A stretch of 64,000 nt of DNA from Flavobacterium aquiphilum (GTDB lineage Bacteria; Bacteroidota; Bacteroidia; Flavobacteriales; Flavobacteriaceae), in the NCBI RefSeq assembly GCF_027111335.1, contig NZ_CP114288.1, positions 2,170,001-2,234,000 of the forward strand, in the 5' to 3' direction. Under the pieces are notes generated by a model. The model searched no databases. It worked only from the letters and a program-made list of their open reading frames with translations, and was not told the origin of the DNA. Shown here in pieces: positions 37,452-46,752 of the stretch. Position 1 is the stretch's first letter; each line of letters begins with the position of its first letter. The translations under genes and the position numbers were made by a program.

Positions 37452-38312
37452 TTATAATCTGAATATACCTCCGAAAGAAACGATGGTTTCGCCGTACCAA
37501 AAATGGTGCTGAGCGTGATCGTCATTATAAGTGGTCATTACATCGGTCATGTTGATGTAACCTGCTTTTATTTCGGTTTGCATGTAAAAATGCTTGAAAA
37601 AAGTAAAGTTCAAACCAGCATCTGCCGAAAATCCATATCCTGAAATATGAAACTCATCATGTCTTTGTTTTCCCAAAACAGTTGCATCGGTTCTTGGAAC
37701 CAATATTCCGTAACCAAGTCCTTCGGTTAGGTTTAGTTGGAAAATATCGGTATTGGTAATTCCAAAAAGCAAAGAAATATCAGTGTAATAAGCCGCTTCG
37801 GTAAAGATGTAATTTAATCCGTTTGTGTGCTCAAACTTTAAGAATTTACCATCAGTCAAATCAACCGGTTTGTTGTTGTAAATTCCGTTGAATTGAGAGC
37901 CAACTTCAGTCGAAGGCAAATTAATAGTTCCGTTGATCATCGCTGTTTGATCTTGGGTCATCACATATTTCATGTGATCAATCCCGATAGAAACATTGAA
38001 TTTGTCATGGAAAAAGTATCCCATTTTCCAGTTGGTTTGTGACGATGTTAAACTTCCCGGTTTGATATAATCAATGTTCCAACCTTTTGGTAAATCATGC
38101 GATTGAGCATTTTCTACCGTAAAATTATATCCGTCACCTTGAAAGTGTATGTCCGAAGTAGTGTAGTAAGCTCTGTTTCCTCCCCAATGAGCGAAGAATT
38201 TACCTTTGTTGTGGGCAGTATATAATTCATTTGAAGGCGTACTGTCTTGAGCAAAAGCATTAGCAGTAAAAAATAAAACTAAAAAAGCAGTGTGTAAAAT
38301 TTTTGTTTTCAA
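37452..38312 (-). CDS. Outer membrane beta-barrel protein (tandem copy 1)
   Basis: 286 residues with signal peptide (ILHTAFLVLFFTANAFAQ). Alternating hydrophobic strands, HNKGKFFAHWGGNRAYYTTSDIHF start, and a C-terminal SFGGIFRL ending in an aromatic/hydrophobic strand as in Bacteroidota barrels. It is about 60 percent identical to the next gene (38412), so recently duplicated. Function unknown; likely outer-membrane. Confidence 0.75.
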   Translation of the reverse strand: MKTKILHTAFLVLFFTANAFAQDSTPSNELYTAHNKGKFFAHWGGNRAYYTTSDIHFQGDGYNFTVENAQSHDLPKGWNIDYIKPGSLTSSQTNWKMGYFFHDKFNVSIGIDHMKYVMTQDQTAMINGTINLPSTEVGSQFNGIYNNKPVDLTDGKFLKFEHTNGLNYIFTEAAYYTDISLLFGITNTDIFQLNLTEGLGYGILVPRTDATVLGKQRHDEFHISGYGFSADAGLNFTFFKHFYMQTEIKAGYINMTDVMTTYNDDHAQHHFWYGETIVSFGGIFRL

Positions 38313-38371
38313 TGTCTTTAAATTTGATTAATAATTTTTTTATTAAACCAACTAAAATCTATCTTATACTA

Positions 38372-38393
38372 AAAATCTCCCGAAGGAGATTTT
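38372..38393 (-). terminator. Terminator between barrel copies
   Basis: AAAATCTCC-CGAA-GGAGATTTT, perfect 9-bp stem. Almost the same as the hairpin at 37411, so the duplicated unit included its terminator. Confidence 0.75.
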
Positions 38394-38411
38394 GATTTTA
38401 TATGAGCTATT

Positions 38412-39323
38412 TTATAATCTAAAAATACCTCCAAAAGCAATAATTCTTTGGAAAAAGAAGAAATTTTGTGAAGCCTTATCGTCTCCACTTGTTGTTCTAA
38501 TATCTTGCATGTTGATGTAACCCGTTTTTAGCTCACCTTGTACATAGAAATATTTGAAAAACGTAAAGTTAATCCCTGCTTTTGCAGATAGACCATATCC
38601 AGAAACGTGAAAATCATCATGACGAGGCATTCCTAACACAGTAGCATTTGTTTTTGGATATAAAAGGCCAGCTCCTAAACCTTCCGTTAAGTTAATCTGA
38701 AATTTATCTGTATTTGGTAATTTAAATAATTTCGAAATATCATCATGTCTGGAAACCTCAGTATTAACATAGTTCAAACCATCTGTATGTTCGTACATTA
38801 AAAAAGCAGTACCATTTGGCTGAGCAACATTTTTATCGTAACCACCTTCCAGAGCATTACCTTGAGACATATCTACAGGAGTATTATTATAAACCCCGTT
38901 GTAAATAGATCCTGATTGATCAGCAGGTAAATTAATATAACCAGTAACATTAGCTATTTGAGCTTGGCTCATAACATACTTCATGTGATCCAAACCAATA
39001 GCAACACTGTAATGGTCGTTAATGAAATATCCCATTCTAAAGTTAGTTTGCGGAATTGTCATGTTTGCAGGATTAATGTAATCAACATGCCAACCTTTTG
39101 GTTTATCATGAGCAACCATATTATCAACAGTAAAGTTGTAATCTTTTCCTCTAAAGTTTACATCAGATTCAGTATAGCTCTCTCTGTTACCACCCCATGA
39201 AATGAAGAATTTACCTTTGTTGTGAGCAGTATATCTTTCAGTAACGGGTATATTGTCTTGAGCAAATGCATTAACAGTAAAAAAAAGAACTAAAAAAGTA
39301 GTATATAAAAAATTTGTTTTCAA
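38412..39323 (-). CDS. Outer membrane beta-barrel protein (tandem copy 2)
   Basis: 303 residues, same layout as copy 1: signal peptide (LYTTFLVLFFTVNAFAQ), HNKGKFFISWGGNRESYTESDVNFRG and final AFGGIFRL. It has an extra 15-20 residue loop (about 150-170, QGNALEGGYDKNVAQPNG). It ends 18 bp from kdsA's start region and may share a transcript. Function unknown. Confidence 0.75.
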   Translation of the reverse strand: MKTNFLYTTFLVLFFTVNAFAQDNIPVTERYTAHNKGKFFISWGGNRESYTESDVNFRGKDYNFTVDNMVAHDKPKGWHVDYINPANMTIPQTNFRMGYFINDHYSVAIGLDHMKYVMSQAQIANVTGYINLPADQSGSIYNGVYNNTPVDMSQGNALEGGYDKNVAQPNGTAFLMYEHTDGLNYVNTEVSRHDDISKLFKLPNTDKFQINLTEGLGAGLLYPKTNATVLGMPRHDDFHVSGYGLSAKAGINFTFFKYFYVQGELKTGYINMQDIRTTSGDDKASQNFFFFQRIIAFGGIFRL

Positions 39324-39340
39324 TGCGTAGGTATTAAATT

Positions 39341-40159
39341 TTAGAATTGGTTTATTGTTTTTCTAATAGCAACCAATTTATTCATCAAAGGTTCAAAGTA
39401 ATCTAAATGCAGCATATTAGCACCGTCACTTTTGGCATTTGCAGGATCAAAATGTGTTTCGATAAAAATACCGTCAACACCAACGGCAATTCCTGCTTTG
39501 GCAACCGTTTCAATCATATCCGGTCTTCCTCCGGTTACACCAGCGGTTTGATTTGGCTGTTGAAGTGAATGCGTAACGTCTAAAACAGTTGTAGCATACT
39601 GTTGCATAGTTGGAATTCCTCTGTAATCCACAATCATGTCCTGATAACCGAACATAGTTCCGCGGTCAGTTACCATCACATTTTCGTTGTTGCAGTCCAA
39701 AACTTTTTGTACAGCGTGTTTCATGCTTTCAGGACTCATGAATTGTCCTTTTTTCAGGTTAACTGTTTTTCCAGTTTTGGCGGCAGCAACTACTAAATCC
39801 GTTTGACGAACAAGGAAAGCCGGAATTTGCAATACATCTACGTATTCGGCAGCCATAGAGGCATCTTCATTGGTGTGGATATCTGTAACTGTTGGTACAC
39901 CAAAAGTTTTGGATACTTTTTCCAAAATTTTTAATGCTTTTTCGTCTCCAATTCCAGAGAAACTGTCAATTCTAGAACGGTTTGCTTTTTTGAAAGATCC
40001 TTTAAAAACGTAAGGGATTTGTAATTTGTCGGTGATACCTACTAATCTTTCGGCAATTCGCATCGCCATTTCTTCACCTTCAATGGCGCATGGACCAGCC
40101 AATAAAAAGAAGTTACCGCTCTCAGTATGTTTGATTTGCGGTATGTTTTGTATATTCAT
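39341..40159 (-). CDS. kdsA: 3-deoxy-8-phosphooctulonate synthase (KdsA)
   Basis: 272 residues. Condenses PEP with arabinose 5-phosphate to form Kdo-8-P for lipopolysaccharide. Conserved motifs: LLAGPCAIEGEEMAMRIAE (start), FKGSFKKANRSR (PEP binding), TDIHTNEDA, QIPAFLVRQTDLVVAAAKTG and GVDGIFIETHFDP. Length and motif order are typical. Cytoplasmic. Confidence 0.95.
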   Translation of the reverse strand: MNIQNIPQIKHTESGNFFLLAGPCAIEGEEMAMRIAERLVGITDKLQIPYVFKGSFKKANRSRIDSFSGIGDEKALKILEKVSKTFGVPTVTDIHTNEDASMAAEYVDVLQIPAFLVRQTDLVVAAAKTGKTVNLKKGQFMSPESMKHAVQKVLDCNNENVMVTDRGTMFGYQDMIVDYRGIPTMQQYATTVLDVTHSLQQPNQTAGVTGGRPDMIETVAKAGIAVGVDGIFIETHFDPANAKSDGANMLHLDYFEPLMNKLVAIRKTINQF

Positions 40160-40333
40160 GTTTTTTGTTTTTTTTGAAAGTGCAAATGTAGTTCGATTTT
40201 GCGACTCTTGAATTAGTTTTGGGGATTATTTTAATAATGTAAATGATTATTAGGAACAGATTTCATTTATCTGTCCATATCTTTTTTTGCCTAAGAAAAA
40301 ATTGTTGAAAGAAGGTTAAAGAGTGCTTTTGTT

Positions 40334-40789
40334 TTAATTGATTTTTTTCAAACTTAGCCCCATTGGCACCATTAATTGCCCTCTTTCGTAGATGTTTATA
40401 TATAAGATGATTGGTTTTTTCAAACCTTCCCAGCTTAATTCATATACATCCAAAAATCCGGCACCCATATCGCTGTTTTTGGTTGGAAATGGACAGCAGT
40501 TTCCTAATTTTTTATAAGTTATTTTTTCTCCTTTTGGCCCTGCCAAAGCGTTTATAAAATATTTTTGGTTAATGGTGTCATTTCGTGTACCTCTGAAAAA
40601 AATATTGACTGGATAGTCTTTGTCATAGCCATATTTTTTGTCTTTGCTGTATTGGGTAATTATAAAAGCATTATTGTTGCCCAAAACAGGTTCAGGTGCA
40701 TTGTTGTCAACGTTTTTTATGGAAGATTTAATGCTTCCGCAAGAGGCTAGTACTATGATTGTTGCAATGAATAAAGCTATTTTTTTCAT
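40334..40789 (-). CDS. Small lipoprotein, unknown
   Basis: 151 residues, lipoprotein signal ending LASCGS (Cys17). Beta-rich core with NIFFRGTRNDTINQKYFIN, a CC pair (NCCPFP) and PIILYINIYERGQLMVPMGL. No family I can name with confidence. Upstream of kdsA on the same strand, 175 bp apart. Confidence 0.7.
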   Translation of the reverse strand: MKKIALFIATIIVLASCGSIKSSIKNVDNNAPEPVLGNNNAFIITQYSKDKKYGYDKDYPVNIFFRGTRNDTINQKYFINALAGPKGEKITYKKLGNCCPFPTKNSDMGAGFLDVYELSWEGLKKPIILYINIYERGQLMVPMGLSLKKIN

Positions 40790-40909
40790 TTTTAGTATTT
40801 GAATTTTTTAAAAGTGATGTATTTCTTACTACAAATATAAAAAGAACTTTACTCTATCTGTCAATATTCATTTGGAATCCTTGTGAATTTTTGTCTAAAA
40901 AGAGGGCAT

Positions 40910-40941
40910 TTGACGAAATATCCAAAATCCTTTTATATTTG
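40910..40941 (+). promoter_or_regulatory. Predicted promoter for sulfur transporter genes
   Basis: TTG (40910-40912), 21-bp spacer, TATATTTG (40934-40941). It lies inside the longer open frame from 40891, which supports the start at 40960. Confidence 0.55.
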
Positions 40942-40959
40942 TATCAAAAACTAATTGAT

Positions 40960-41517
40960 ATGGAAATATTTTTTCAAACCTGGCCGTGGTACGTGTCGGG
41001 TTTTTTAATAGGAATGGTGATGCTGTTGTTGACTTATTTCGGGAAAAATTTTGGTATGTCTACCAATCTTCAGTCCCTATGTTCGATGACGGGGCTAGGA
41101 AAACGTTTTGAATATTTTGATTTTGACTGGAGGTCGAATCGTTGGAATTATGTAGTTGTTTTAGGTGCTATGGTAGGCGGTTTTGTGGCTGTACATTTTA
41201 TGAGTGATCCTTCAAATGTTACTATTAATCCCAAAACAATAGCCCAGCTTGCGCAAATGGGAATTGATGCTCCTAACGGACAATTGATGCCGCAATCATT
41301 ATTTGGAGAACAAATTTGGCAATCACCAAAAAGTATTTTGATTCTTCTTGGAGGCGGAATTTTGATTGGTTTCGGGACACGCTATGCAGGAGGGTGTACC
41401 TCTGGGCATGCAATTTCGGGATTGAGTAATCTGCAGTTACCTTCTTTAAAAGCTGTTATCGCTTTTTTTATCGGAGGATTGATTATGTCTCATTTTTTAT
41501 TACCCTTATTTTTCTAG
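40960..41517 (+). CDS. YeeE/YedE family sulfur transporter, first half
   Basis: 185 residues, about four to five helices. GGGILIGFGTRYAGGCTSGHAISGLS holds the cysteine motif GGCTSG of YeeE/TsuA-type thiosulfate/sulfur transporters. The ATG at 40960 is used because the promoter falls inside the longer frame (40891). The second half is encoded by the next gene, 3 bp on; both together match the split YeeE arrangement. Confidence 0.85.
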   Translation: MEIFFQTWPWYVSGFLIGMVMLLLTYFGKNFGMSTNLQSLCSMTGLGKRFEYFDFDWRSNRWNYVVVLGAMVGGFVAVHFMSDPSNVTINPKTIAQLAQMGIDAPNGQLMPQSLFGEQIWQSPKSILILLGGGILIGFGTRYAGGCTSGHAISGLSNLQLPSLKAVIAFFIGGLIMSHFLLPLFF

Positions 41518-41520
41518 GTT

Positions 41521-41934
41521 ATGAAGTTATTAAAATATTTTCTGGTAGGATTCTTTTTTGGAATAGTACTTACCAAGTCGGAAGCGGTTTCTTGGTACCG
41601 CATTTATGAAATGTTTCAATTCCAATCGTTTCATATGTATGGAATTATAGGAGTTGCTGTTGCAACAGGAATTATTGGTATTCAAATTATCAAAAGAAAA
41701 AATATAAAAGACATTGATGGCTTACCGATTGAAATTCAGGAAAAACCAAAAGATAACGCCAGATATTGGTTAGGAGGAATTTCTTTTGGATTAGGTTGGG
41801 CATTGGTAGGATCTTGCCCAGGACCTATTTTTATATTGATAGGAGCAGGGTTTATGCCTGTAATTATTGTGCTTATAGGCGCACTTATAGGAACAGTTAT
41901 TTATGGTGTTTTAAAAAGTAAATTGCCTCATTAA
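41521..41934 (+). CDS. YeeE/YedE family sulfur transporter, second half
   Basis: 137 residues, about four helices, with conserved GGISFGLGWALVGSCPGPIFILIGAG: a GSCPGP cysteine motif matching that of the partner. This pair (often called DUF6691 plus YeeE) moves thiosulfate or related sulfur compounds through the inner membrane. Direct operon with the preceding gene. Confidence 0.85.
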   Translation: MKLLKYFLVGFFFGIVLTKSEAVSWYRIYEMFQFQSFHMYGIIGVAVATGIIGIQIIKRKNIKDIDGLPIEIQEKPKDNARYWLGGISFGLGWALVGSCPGPIFILIGAGFMPVIIVLIGALIGTVIYGVLKSKLPH

Positions 41935-42011
41935 GTTTGTTGCTTATTGTTTTTGGGTTGTTGTTCGTCGCTCTTTGTCAACAATAAACCAAAAGCGATT
42001 AACATTAAAAA

Positions 42012-42047
42012 AAGCCTATTTGAGATTGTACTTGCTCAAATAGGCTT
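42012..42047. terminator. Bidirectional terminator
   Basis: 13-bp stem AAGCCTATTTGAG / CTCAAATAGGCTT between the convergent sulfur transporter and clpS genes. Confidence 0.75.
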
Positions 42048-42081
42048 CAGAATAAATGACTTATTTTTGGAAATAATTGTA

Positions 42082-42357
42082 TCAGATTATCTCAGCACTT
42101 AAACCGGCTTCAAGTAATCCAGTACATTGTACTTTTAATTTTTCATATTCTCCTGTTTTTACGGTGCATTTACCGTTAAAATGTACTATCAATGAACATT
42201 GTTGCGCTTGAATAGAGGTGTGTCCGCAAACACGAACCAAAGTTTCTATAACATGGTCAAAAGTATTTACGTCATCATTGTAAACTATAATTTCGTTGTT
42301 TTTGGTCGTTACTTCTTCTTCCCAAATTTTTTCTTTTATTTGCTCTAATGTACTCAT
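42082..42357 (-). CDS. clpS: ATP-dependent Clp protease adaptor ClpS
   Basis: 91 residues. NEIIVYNDDVNTFDHVIETL carries the N-degron pocket residues and VCGHTSIQAQQCSLIVHFNGKCTV the second conserved part. ClpS delivers N-end rule substrates to ClpAP (here ClpC/ClpA-like). It follows prmA on the same strand, 40 bp away. Confidence 0.92.
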   Translation of the reverse strand: MSTLEQIKEKIWEEEVTTKNNEIIVYNDDVNTFDHVIETLVRVCGHTSIQAQQCSLIVHFNGKCTVKTGEYEKLKVQCTGLLEAGLSAEII

Positions 42358-42397
42358 TGTTTCAGTTTTTTGTACTGTTGATTAAAAAAAGGGGATA

Positions 42398-43231
42398 CTA
42401 ATTTACGTATTTTATTGATACCCAATTGTTTCTTTTTAGTTTTTTAACATAAGTCAATCCTTTTTCTGTACAAGATGCATCAATATAAGGAATGTCTTCT
42501 TCATAAAAACCACTAAATAATATGGTTCCGCCCGGATTCAAACTGTCAACATAACTTTGCATATCATTTAATAGAATATTTCTGTTAATGTTGGCTATAA
42601 TTAAATCATATTTTTTTCCTTTCAATAAGGCAGCGTCTCCTTCATAAACTGTTATGTGCTTGCAATTGTTGCGTTCGGCATTTTCAATGGAGTTTAGGTA
42701 ACACCAGTTGTCAATATCTATAGCGTCAATAGGCTGGGCTCCTTTCATTTCGGCCAAAATTGCCAGAATAGCTGTACCACAACCCATGTCTAAGGTTTTC
42801 ATGCCAGTAACATCCATTTCTAATAAATGCTGGATCATCATGTGGGTGGTTTCGTGATGTCCTGTACCAAAGCTCATTTTAGGTTCAATTACAATATCAT
42901 ATTGCGCATCAGTTTTTGGGTGAAATGGTGCGCGAACGTGACAGCTTCCATCTACATCGATGGGTTCAAAGTTTTTTTCCCATTCCTCATTCCAGTTTAT
43001 TTGCTCAATTTCTTCAAAAGTATAATTGATTTTAAATTCTTCTGATTGTAATATCTGAATGTCATCCAATATCATTTCGTCCCAAAGATCTTTTTGCACA
43101 TAAGCAGAAATACCGGTTTCGGTTTCGGTAAAACTTTCAAAAGCTTTTTCTCCTAATTCTGCAATTAATATTTCCGATCCCAGCTCTTTTGGCTCAATAG
43201 AAAAATGATATCCTATATAAATATTTGACAT
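42398..43231 (-). CDS. prmA: Ribosomal protein L11 methyltransferase
   Basis: 277 residues. SAM motif I is TLDMGCGTAILAILAEMKG (about 146); the motif FGTGHHETTHMM is the PrmA signature, and DLIIANINRNILL contains the NPxY-like IANI motif. Methylates L11. Prokaryotic family length about 280-300. Upstream of clpS, conserved synteny in Bacteroidota. Confidence 0.92.
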   Translation of the reverse strand: MSNIYIGYHFSIEPKELGSEILIAELGEKAFESFTETETGISAYVQKDLWDEMILDDIQILQSEEFKINYTFEEIEQINWNEEWEKNFEPIDVDGSCHVRAPFHPKTDAQYDIVIEPKMSFGTGHHETTHMMIQHLLEMDVTGMKTLDMGCGTAILAILAEMKGAQPIDAIDIDNWCYLNSIENAERNNCKHITVYEGDAALLKGKKYDLIIANINRNILLNDMQSYVDSLNPGGTILFSGFYEEDIPYIDASCTEKGLTYVKKLKRNNWVSIKYVN

Positions 43232-43692
43232 GATTAAATTTTTTTTGCAAAGGTAATAATAGGATGCAATCCTTTTTTGAAATTTAAAAATATTTTGAAA
43301 GAATGTTTTTGTGTATTATTTCAGAGTGTATTCGATTTTGATATTTTTTTCAGAAATATTTCTTGGTAACGAATCTTATATTTTGTTTCCAATATTACAG
43401 GATTATTATGGCAAGGTTTTTGTAATTATCTACAAATGAATAGTTAGGGCCTTGCCAGATTTTGAAAAAGTCTAATTTAAAATTTTTGTTCTTCTTTGTT
43501 GTGTTGTGATTATGCTTTTTCTTGGAAATAAAAAATGATTTTTATCATGTTTTTTAAATATAACTAATTGATTTTAAATAGTTTAATGATAAAAGTCAAT
43601 AATTTTTGCCGCATATTGTTTTATATTTGTGGAATTGTTTTTATTAAAAATTAATGCTGGACTATTTTATTATATAAATTAATTAATCAATC
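43232..43692. other. Intergenic region, divergent promoters
   Basis: 460 bp between prmA (minus) and the TPR gene (plus). No gene or long hairpin. TATATTTG at about 43622-43629 resembles a -7 box but its TTG is only 13 bp upstream. Confidence 0.45.
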
Positions 43693-45360
43693 ATGAAAAA
43701 AGTTTTTATTTATACCGTTGCAATGCTGTTTTCTGTTTTTTTGGGACAAGCTCAGGATATAAAGCAAGCAAAAAACGCTATTGATGCTGAACAGTATGAA
43801 GTAGCAAAAAAGACTTTGGAAACTATAACAACTTCAGCGCCTACAGACGGGTATGCTAGATTTCTTTTGGGGAATGTTAGTCTTTTGAAAGGGGATTATG
43901 ATGCCGCCAAAAAGAATTATGACGCCGGAATTGCTTGCTCCTCCAAAGCAAATTTTAATTATATAGGATTGGGTTATATCGCACTCGATAAAGGTGATGT
44001 TGCCGAAGCCGAGAAAAATTTCGCATTAGCTACTAAAAATGGTAGCAAAAACAATATGGAAGAGTCGGTATTTATTGGTAAAGCCTATACCTATTCGACT
44101 AACCCAAATTATAGTAAAGCAATTGAGATTTTGACCAAATCCCGATTAATTGATCCTAAAAATACTGCTGTTTTATTGGCTTTGGGTGATGCTTACAAAT
44201 TCAATAAAATGCAAAATGAAGCTTATGAAGCTTATCGTGGAGCTTTTATGATTGATGCTACTTTGTTGAGAGCCAAAATGGGGTTGGGGACTTTAATTAA
44301 AAATGCCCATAATTTTCCTGTAGCATTAACATCATTTAATGAGGTGATAGCCTTGAATCCTAATTATGGGCCGGTGTATCGCGAACTTGCTGAAACCGAA
44401 TATCTTTGGGCTTTAAATGATCCAAGCAATTATGAAAGTCATATTTCAAAGGCTTTAGCATATTATGAAAAATACATGTCTTTAACGGATTACTCATTGG
44501 AATCCCGTATGCGCCATGCCGATTTCCTTATATTAGCCAAAGACTACAAAGCGCTTGAAGCTGAAGCTAATGAAATGACAAAAATCGACAAGGTAAATCC
44601 TAGAATTTATCGTTATTTGGGTTATTCGGCTTATCACAATAATAATTTGGACGTAGCTATAAATTCATTGGAGCCATTTGTTTCTAATCCATCGAATAGA
44701 GTAATTGGTAGGGACTATTATTATTTGGGAGCCTCAAAATTAGGCAAAGCTGTACTCTCAACTCCAGTTGATACTTTGCTTATTAGTAAAGGAATTTTGG
44801 ATTTGAAAAAAGCTTTAGAATTAACTCCTGCTATAACTAGTGAGTTCTCAGATTTAGGCAAAAAACTTTTTGAGAAAAAATTATATTCCAAAGCCGCTGC
44901 CGTTTATGAAATAGCAATTTCAAATACGGAAGTAAAACCATCGTTGCTGGATAATTTCTATTTTGCTTCGTCTATATATTGGTCTTGTGTGGGAATTGAA
45001 AATTTGAATCCTAAGCAAATAGAAGCGCTAAATAAAGCTGATTTATCATTGGATAAAATTATTGCAGCTTCGCCAACAACTCAGGATGCGTACCTTTTTA
45101 AAGCGAGAATTCAGGTGTTACTTAAAAATGACACATTGGTTGCCAAAAATTACGAAGATTTTGTAACTGCAGCGAGCAAAAAAGATCCTTCAGAGTTGGC
45201 AGCCAAAGGGATGAAGTCTAAATTGGTTGAAGCTTATAATAATTTGGGCGTTATTTATGCTGCTACTGATAAAGTTAAAGCAAAAGATAATTTTAATAAA
45301 ACCTTAGGTATTGATCCTGCTAACCAATATGCAAATGATCAATTGAAAAGCTTGAAATAA
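43693..45360 (+). CDS. Exported tetratricopeptide-repeat protein
   Basis: 555 residues with signal peptide (FIYTVAMLFSVFLGQAQ). TPR-like units recur (YEVAKKTLETITT, GDYDAAKKNYDAGIACSS, GDVAEAEKNFALATKNGS, ALTSFNEVIALNPNYGPVYRELAE). The array ends at DNFNKTLGIDPANQYANDQLK. TPR proteins are scaffolds; a specific partner is not shown. It interrupts what is usually a tpiA-prmA-clpS block. Confidence 0.85.
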   Translation: MKKVFIYTVAMLFSVFLGQAQDIKQAKNAIDAEQYEVAKKTLETITTSAPTDGYARFLLGNVSLLKGDYDAAKKNYDAGIACSSKANFNYIGLGYIALDKGDVAEAEKNFALATKNGSKNNMEESVFIGKAYTYSTNPNYSKAIEILTKSRLIDPKNTAVLLALGDAYKFNKMQNEAYEAYRGAFMIDATLLRAKMGLGTLIKNAHNFPVALTSFNEVIALNPNYGPVYRELAETEYLWALNDPSNYESHISKALAYYEKYMSLTDYSLESRMRHADFLILAKDYKALEAEANEMTKIDKVNPRIYRYLGYSAYHNNNLDVAINSLEPFVSNPSNRVIGRDYYYLGASKLGKAVLSTPVDTLLISKGILDLKKALELTPAITSEFSDLGKKLFEKKLYSKAAAVYEIAISNTEVKPSLLDNFYFASSIYWSCVGIENLNPKQIEALNKADLSLDKIIAASPTTQDAYLFKARIQVLLKNDTLVAKNYEDFVTAASKKDPSELAAKGMKSKLVEAYNNLGVIYAATDKVKAKDNFNKTLGIDPANQYANDQLKSLK

Positions 45361-45387
45361 GAGATATTAAATAGTTGATATAGCTTG

Positions 45388-45414
45388 AAAACCAACGATT
45401 GATTTCGTTGGTTT
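45388..45414. terminator. Terminator of the TPR gene
   Basis: AAACCAACGA / TCGTTGGTTT with T-run, 28 bp past the stop. A second hairpin, AAAAAGGAAGC-AAC-GCTTCCTTTTT, follows at 45436-45460. Confidence 0.8.
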
Positions 45415-45435
45415 TTTTATGTTTTTGGGTAAGAA

Positions 45436-45460
45436 AAAAAGGAAGCAACGCTTCCTTTTT
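45436..45460. terminator. Second terminator hairpin
   Basis: Perfect 11-bp stem with AAC loop and T-run. Confidence 0.7.
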
Positions 45461-45732
45461 TAATTTTGATTTTTGGGCAAATCGGGTTTGTAAATTCGAC
45501 GGATTGTTCCTATCCTTTTTACCCTCAAAATATTTTCTTTCGAATATATTTCTGCAAAAAATAGTTACAATACTTTTTTAGTTTTCGAAGTAAGACCGAG
45601 TAATAATTTCCCTTTTCAAATGCCAATAGCATTAGGTATTACTGGGTCGGAGTCTTCAAAACTTTTTATATATTCAAAGTCTTTTCAATAATGGTGCCAA
45701 ACTTTTGTTTTAAAGTTAAAATGTTGATTTTT

Positions 45733-45833
45733 AGCCCTGATGGGAGCGGCATCCTGTGGCCCCGGGGTTTGGGGCCGCAGATACAGTAGACAGCAGGAGC
45801 AATGTTTCCTATAAATGCTAATGTTCTTGCTCC
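45733..45833 (+). repeat. Covarying structured element, copy B
   Basis: Core stem CTGTGGCCCC / GGGGCCGCAG (45754-45780) with loop GGGGTTT and one G-U pair; outer stem CCTG (45736) / CAGG (45794). A 3' hairpin GGAGCAA / TTGCTCC closes the element. Sits between convergent TPR and tpiA genes. Loop and flanks match copies A and C. Confidence 0.75.
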
Positions 45834-45896
45834 AAAAAAATAGTATTATTTGTGCGTATGAATGATATAATAGACGAGTTTCAGTTTAGAAATAAA

Positions 45897-45928
45897 AAAA
45901 ACCTGCTCAAATTAATGAACAGGTTTAA
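45897..45928 (-). terminator. Terminator of tpiA operon
   Basis: AAACCTG / CAGGTTT stem with extra CTC/GAA positions and A/T runs, 45 bp beyond the tpiA stop on the minus strand. Confidence 0.65.
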
Positions 45929-45970
45929 GGTATATTTAAAAAAGGTTAAGCTTGAAACCTTTTCTATTTT

Positions 45971-46723
45971 TTAGATAGATGTTACAATAGTAATGAAATC
46001 TTTTGCATTTAAAGCAGCACCACCAATAAGACCACCATCTACATCTGGTTTAGAGAAAATTTCTTTGGCATTGTCTGGTTTAACACTTCCTCCGTAAAGG
46101 ATAGTAAGATCTTCAGCAATATCGCTGTTGAATGCTTTACGAACAGTTTCTCTGATGAACTCATGCATTTCTTGTGCTTGTTCAGGAGAAGCAGTTTCTC
46201 CAGTTCCGATAGCCCAAACTGGTTCATAAGCCAAAACGATTTTTTCCCAGTCTTTAGCTTGAATGTGGAATAAACCATCTTTCAATTGGTTTTCAACAAC
46301 GTTGAAATGATTTCCTGATTGACGATCTTTTAATTCTTCACCAAAACAGAAAATTACAGTCATATCATGTTTTAATGCAGTATCTACTTTGCTTGCAATT
46401 AAAGCATCAGTTTCGTGAAAAATTGCTCTTCTTTCAGAGTGTCCTAAAATTACGGTATTCACACCTACGCTTTTAAGCATATCGGCAGATATTTCACCTG
46501 TAAAAGCACCGCTTTCTGCTTGGTGCAAGTTTTGTGCAGCAACTGATATATTAGAATGTGTTAAGTTTTCTACTGCTGAAGCCAGGTTTACAAATGTTGG
46601 GGCAACAATTACTTGTGCGGCAGTTTCAGCTGGAATTTGAGTCAATAACTCGTTTAATAAATCTTTTGTTTGTGCTGCATTTTTATGCATTTTCCAGTTT
46701 CCTGCAACAATCTTCTTTCTCAT
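45971..46723 (-). CDS. tpiA: Triose-phosphate isomerase
   Basis: 250 residues. Catalytic residues: Lys in GNWKMHK, His in ILGHSERRAIF, Glu in LAYEPVWAIGTG; phosphate loop YGGSVKPDN and GGLIGGAAL. Interconverts glyceraldehyde 3-phosphate and dihydroxyacetone phosphate. Last gene of the DUF1599-DoxX-TlpA-tpiA unit, 29 bp after the TlpA gene. Confidence 0.97.
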   Translation of the reverse strand: MRKKIVAGNWKMHKNAAQTKDLLNELLTQIPAETAAQVIVAPTFVNLASAVENLTHSNISVAAQNLHQAESGAFTGEISADMLKSVGVNTVILGHSERRAIFHETDALIASKVDTALKHDMTVIFCFGEELKDRQSGNHFNVVENQLKDGLFHIQAKDWEKIVLAYEPVWAIGTGETASPEQAQEMHEFIRETVRKAFNSDIAEDLTILYGGSVKPDNAKEIFSKPDVDGGLIGGAALNAKDFITIVTSI

Positions 46724-46752
46724 TTTTTTGTAGTATTTATGTTTTTTTTAAA

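Noticed and set aside
45399..45581. Plus-strand ORF of 60 residues
   Set aside because: Begins inside terminators; no protein-like features.
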